From assembly GCF_008831285.2 (NCBI RefSeq), contig NC_045141.1:20270848-20334847 (forward strand): a stretch of 64,000 nucleotides of DNA, given 5' to 3'. This document shows, in pieces, positions 60,084-64,000 of the stretch. A program made the translations under genes and the position numbers. This stretch comes from Nymphaea colorata. Its lineage: Eukaryota; Streptophyta; Magnoliopsida; Nymphaeales; Nymphaeaceae. Under the pieces are notes generated by a model. That model was not told the origin of the DNA. It ran no database searches and was given only the letters and a program-made list of their open reading frames with translations. The first letter of the stretch is position 1; every line of letters begins with the position of its first letter.

Positions 60084-63000
60084 TGCAATGACTCAAACTG
60101 TGGCACATAAGTGTAAAACTCTGAAGTTAAGGCCCTTCTAAAACCTGAAAGCCTTCGCAACTCTCTGATGTCTCTGTAATTCTTATTACATCCACAACAT
60201 AGCAGCAGCCTTTATAAAAGTGGAGCAGCCTCACGCCGAATGGCTTATTATTTTTGCTGCCAAGTGGACTAAAATTAGGATATTTTGCTCCTAAGATGAT
60301 TGCTTGCTGTTAAAGCGCTCTGCTCCGGAGTTAGTTGGTATATATCTTAGTTAATTTGTTTGGTCTTCAATGCTGAGGAGGAAAACGTCAACTCCCAACA
60401 GGACTTTATTCGCGAGTTCCTATACAAACTGCGTAATTCCCAAGTGCTTCAGACCAACTAGAGCCTCAATGGTGCCATTTTAATCACTAAAGTTGCTGTC
60501 CAAATTTCATTATATATATGGGCTAGCTAATTGCTTCATTTCTTGGGCTGTCCCAAGAGTTCCATCTCTATTAATTCTTGACAGCAGGTTAATCCAACCA
60601 CACCATCGAAAAGAAAAGTGACAGTTTGAAGTTTAGCTTAGTCGAGTGCTGATTTTGCCTAGTCCTTTAATGATCGGTTATCTGTCCCAAATCAATAGAA
60701 CAAGGGAACGTTGGGCCATTGAACATGATTGAGTGATTCTTAAATGCATATGATGTGAACTTCAATATTCCCATCATATGATAATCTGCAGACTTACATA
60801 CCTTAGAAACTTTATCGCTGTTGCAACATCGAGCTCTCTTCACCTGGTTCGGTAGTTGGACTTAAGATGTAAAGGTTAAATAAAGTCAAAACGTTCAACA
60901 CCCAATTGGAGATATGTCTCATGACAAAAACTGGTAGATGTTTGTTTATATATAGAAAAAGCTTCACCGTTGTCCCTTTGCTCCTTGACTGGAGCAACTT
61001 TTTATGAACGGCAAGTTGAATCATAAAAAATACGGAAATTGTTCACATGGAAGACTTCATCAAATTTTGGAGTGCAATACCTCAGAAGATTCTCGCTTTG
61101 GAAATGGCAACGCCAGCCATCATATTTCCCATCATTGGTTCTGTTGTTGTTTCATCTCTGCACCTATTTATGAAATGCTTTCTCATCCCTCTTTCTTGGG
61201 AGGCTTTAGGCTCTAGGGATGATAATTTTAACATCTTCCTCTCTTTCTTTCTCTGTCAAGGTGAATTAAGTATTCTGAACCATAAGATGCAAAAGCATAA
61301 TGTAACTAGCAAGTACAAGTAAGTGAAGGATGGTAAAGATTGATTAGGAAATGTGGCTACAAAAATACGATGATGGTTGAGATCCTGGAACGAATGCATA
61401 AACATTTTTATTGGGAAAAATATGAACAAATGCCTCTCATGAAGTCCTAAGCAGGCGGCTTGTTTGTTTGAACACTACAGAAAACCCTCTTTTTCATATG
61501 AAAGTTCTTTCATAGGTCTGCCTCCTTGAAAAACAATTCCCTGATTGATTCCACATGGTTACGGCCGTTTGAAGCCCATCCTTCTTTTCGATGTGTCTGC
61601 ACTTTTTGAAACAAATGGGCCCAGCTTGTTGCTTCAAAAAAGCGCAGGCAGAGGTGTGAGGCTCTTCAAAACCAAAACTTCGCCAGTTGGAGTACTACTG
61701 ATTTTATTTTTCCCATCAGATGGGCAGTAACAAAGATGAGGTTCGATTCATGACTTGACCGAGCAACTTGTTCACGAGATGTAAGAACAACTTTTTCTCT
61801 TCGAATCTTTAATTCCCACGACAGTTACAACTTAAGTGCGTGTTGAGGAAAAGTAGTTAAAAGATGGATCTACTGGTTCACTGTCAATCACAGTTCATAG
61901 ATCTAGGAAAAGAAAACCTTTAGATTTCTTTCCTGCTCTAGTAATCGTTTTGAAATTAATGATTTCCCTCGCCCTCATTGCCGAAAGCAACACCTAGGCC
62001 TAATAATGCGTCATACGTAATGGTAGAAAGATATCGTTTTCGTGGAAATGAGTGGACCAATTGATGAATTCTCCGCTAAGACATGAACTCCCAGTAGAAT
62101 CCGGATACCATGTCTCAGAAAACCAGTACGCCACATAAACAACTCAGGATTAGGGTGGCGAAGCAGATGCATATTTAGGTTAAGCGAAAGCTTGGTTCCA
62201 AGATGAACACTGCCCATATATGATATATCCTAGACGAGCACCCATCTAGACTGTGGCCAGTGCCATTCATTCACCCTGGAGCTATAGCACGTAATTCAGT
62301 AAATTCCACTCCCTCTGTCTTCAAATTTCAATTGTTTCTTTTTCTTATTAGTCAAATCTCAGATAACCAGTTGTTGGGGGCATGATTTTAGAGAGAGAAA
62401 GAGAGAGAGAGACAGTGCATATGTTCACTCGGCAAGAGCAAACCAAGGAGTTTTACTACCCGGTGAACTTCTGACCCCCTTCTACTGCTTGATATGAAGA
62501 ACAAAGTTGACAGCCCATTTAAGGTGATCACCTCGACATTCTTCACTACCCTTTCCCACCTGCACTTTACCTGAGGCAAAAAAACGTCGATAATATCTAT
62601 GTGCAGCTGCGGTTTGGCCGCCGTTACCAGAAGATGCTGTACTCTGCAAATATTTTAAAGAAGGATAGGTGAATTCGTTGACGAGGGTGAGTCCCACCAG
62701 CACTTGACGAGGCTCACCGGCATTTGTACTGCCTTGGTAATGAAACTGAATTTTCATAAGAAAAAAGAATACCCAGGTAATCGGCTCAGGTAGTCTATAT
62801 ACCCCTCTCTATAAATTAGTTATGAACCATAACGTATGTATATGTGCCTGCAAGTGAGTTGGCCCCAACAACGTCCCACTCTGCAACAGAACCTTATGTC
62901 ATCATATTACGCCATGCAACTGCCTGATAATACATGAGGCATGGCGTCACAAAGAGGCAACCCGAGACATCAGCTTCTTTCCCTTTCCCATGGACCACAC

Positions 63001-63610
63001 CCATATATAACAGTGCACAGCATTTGCAGACCACCATTAATTTACGCAGAGGTTGGTAAATGAGAAAATGAAGACAAGCTATTAGCTTACGTTGGGATAA
63101 GCTTATTGTGGAAAACATTTTCTTTTATTGCTAATCGAAATACAATTGAGACCATAAACCTCTCAAGTCATGTATGTCAGGAGCTTATTGTAGAAGATTC
63201 TTGTTTCAAAGATGTAAGTGTGGGATTTGGATCTGAAGTTGTTTACCTGCAGCAAGCCAATTGATTAAGATATGGACTCTCCCATATAAAACGGCCATCT
63301 TTAGATAACGTTTAATATTAGCTAAGAAATGCTGTTCAATCCATTGGAGCCAGAACTATGGTTTCATATGGTTTTGGTAGGTCTATAACATATCTAATCC
63401 GAAGGCTACTCTCAGTTAATTTTGTTACTTGATCACTAATTATTTGGAGATATAGCTTACCAGGCCGTAGGAAGAAGCCAGTTGATATCTTAAACTTCGT
63501 TTATGAAAATTATAAAGAACTTAGTGCATCATGTGTTTATGAACTCTATAACACAAAGATGATAACAATACTAAGAAAGCCAGAACCTCTTGCTTTGTTA
63601 ACTCATGTCA

Positions 63611-63651
<41 letters not shown>

Positions 63652-64000
63652 GAGAGAGAGAGAGAGAGCGAGAGAGAGGTGCCCTCATTTGAAGAATTTT
63701 AATTGACCCCCCAGTCTGTGGGCAACACAAATGGCAAGTACAGGAGCATCAAATGGAGGTTTAGGGTGTGCAACGGAAGATTAATTTATTTATAATAAGA
63801 GCAGCAGAAGCAGCTGTTGCTGCAATACTAATAAAGTAATAGATATTATTGTAGGAAAATCATCATTATTATTTATTTTATTCTAAATAATTATAAATGT
63901 CGCTGTAATTATCATTATCAATAGTATGCTGGTGGTCCATTTATTAAGATATGGCTGAAATCTCCATGTTATAGTGAATGGCAAGGCTTGTGATACTCCA
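60084..64000. other. Gene-free terminal region
   Basis: I see no recognisable exon, tRNA or other RNA gene. Short frames (for example 62482-62757 minus, 91 codons; 61047-61322 plus, 91 codons) have no similarity. An interrupted AG run lies at 62392-62412. Confidence 0.55.
63615..63678. repeat. (TA)n(GA)n compound microsatellite
   Basis: TA run of about 32 bp followed by an interrupted GA run. Confidence 0.95.

Noticed and set aside
1-64000. tRNA, rRNA, CRISPR arrays, known plant miRNA sequences
   Set aside because: I looked for T-loop motifs such as GGTTCGAATCC and for common miRNA strings and found no convincing case; none expected for CRISPR in plant nuclear DNA.

Overview
This is nuclear DNA of a flowering plant. 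It carries intron-rich genes with GT-AG junctions, long AT-rich introns, abundant (TA)n and (GA)n microsatellites, and class II transposon debris. All five protein genes are conserved angiosperm housekeeping or signalling genes. The species cannot be named from the sequence.

Layout. (1) The window opens inside an intron of an organellar seryl-tRNA synthetase gene on the minus strand; five N-terminal exons are present (675-2052). (2) About 3.7 kb of repeat-rich spacer follows, then a divergently placed ABCF1/GCN1-type ABC-ATPase gene on the plus strand (5726-10344, 5 exons, 597 aa). (3) A convergent spacer leads to a minus-strand U-box/armadillo E3 ligase of the PUB14 type (12563-16907, 4 exons, 636 aa). 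(4) This gene shares a 1.9-kb divergent spacer with a plus-strand dolichol kinase of the EVAN type (18830-27553, 14 exons, 574 aa). (5) After 7 kb of gene-free DNA with small transposon relics comes a plus-strand ABCG3-type half transporter (34493-41715, 11 exons, 719 aa). (6) From 41.7 kb to the end I see no intact gene. This third of the window is a transposon zone: a GC-rich hAT MITE with a perfect 8-bp target duplication (42698-43412), a hAT element nested inside another hAT element (45588-49988), a decayed hAT transposase, a LINE 3' fragment (about 57.8-58.6 kb), and microsatellites.

The genes do not form a pathway. They act in organellar translation (SerRS), cytosolic translation control (ABCF1), protein ubiquitination (PUB14-like), dolichyl-phosphate supply for protein glycosylation at the ER (EVAN), and membrane transport (ABCG3-like). 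The exon models close in frame at every junction, so all five genes look functional.

The most unusual points are: an approximately 186-bp tandem triplication in the ABCG3-like gene that repeats the end of exon 2 with its 5' splice site; the non-canonical ATPase motifs of that same protein; and the nested hAT insertion, whose right end was later duplicated together with flanking DNA.
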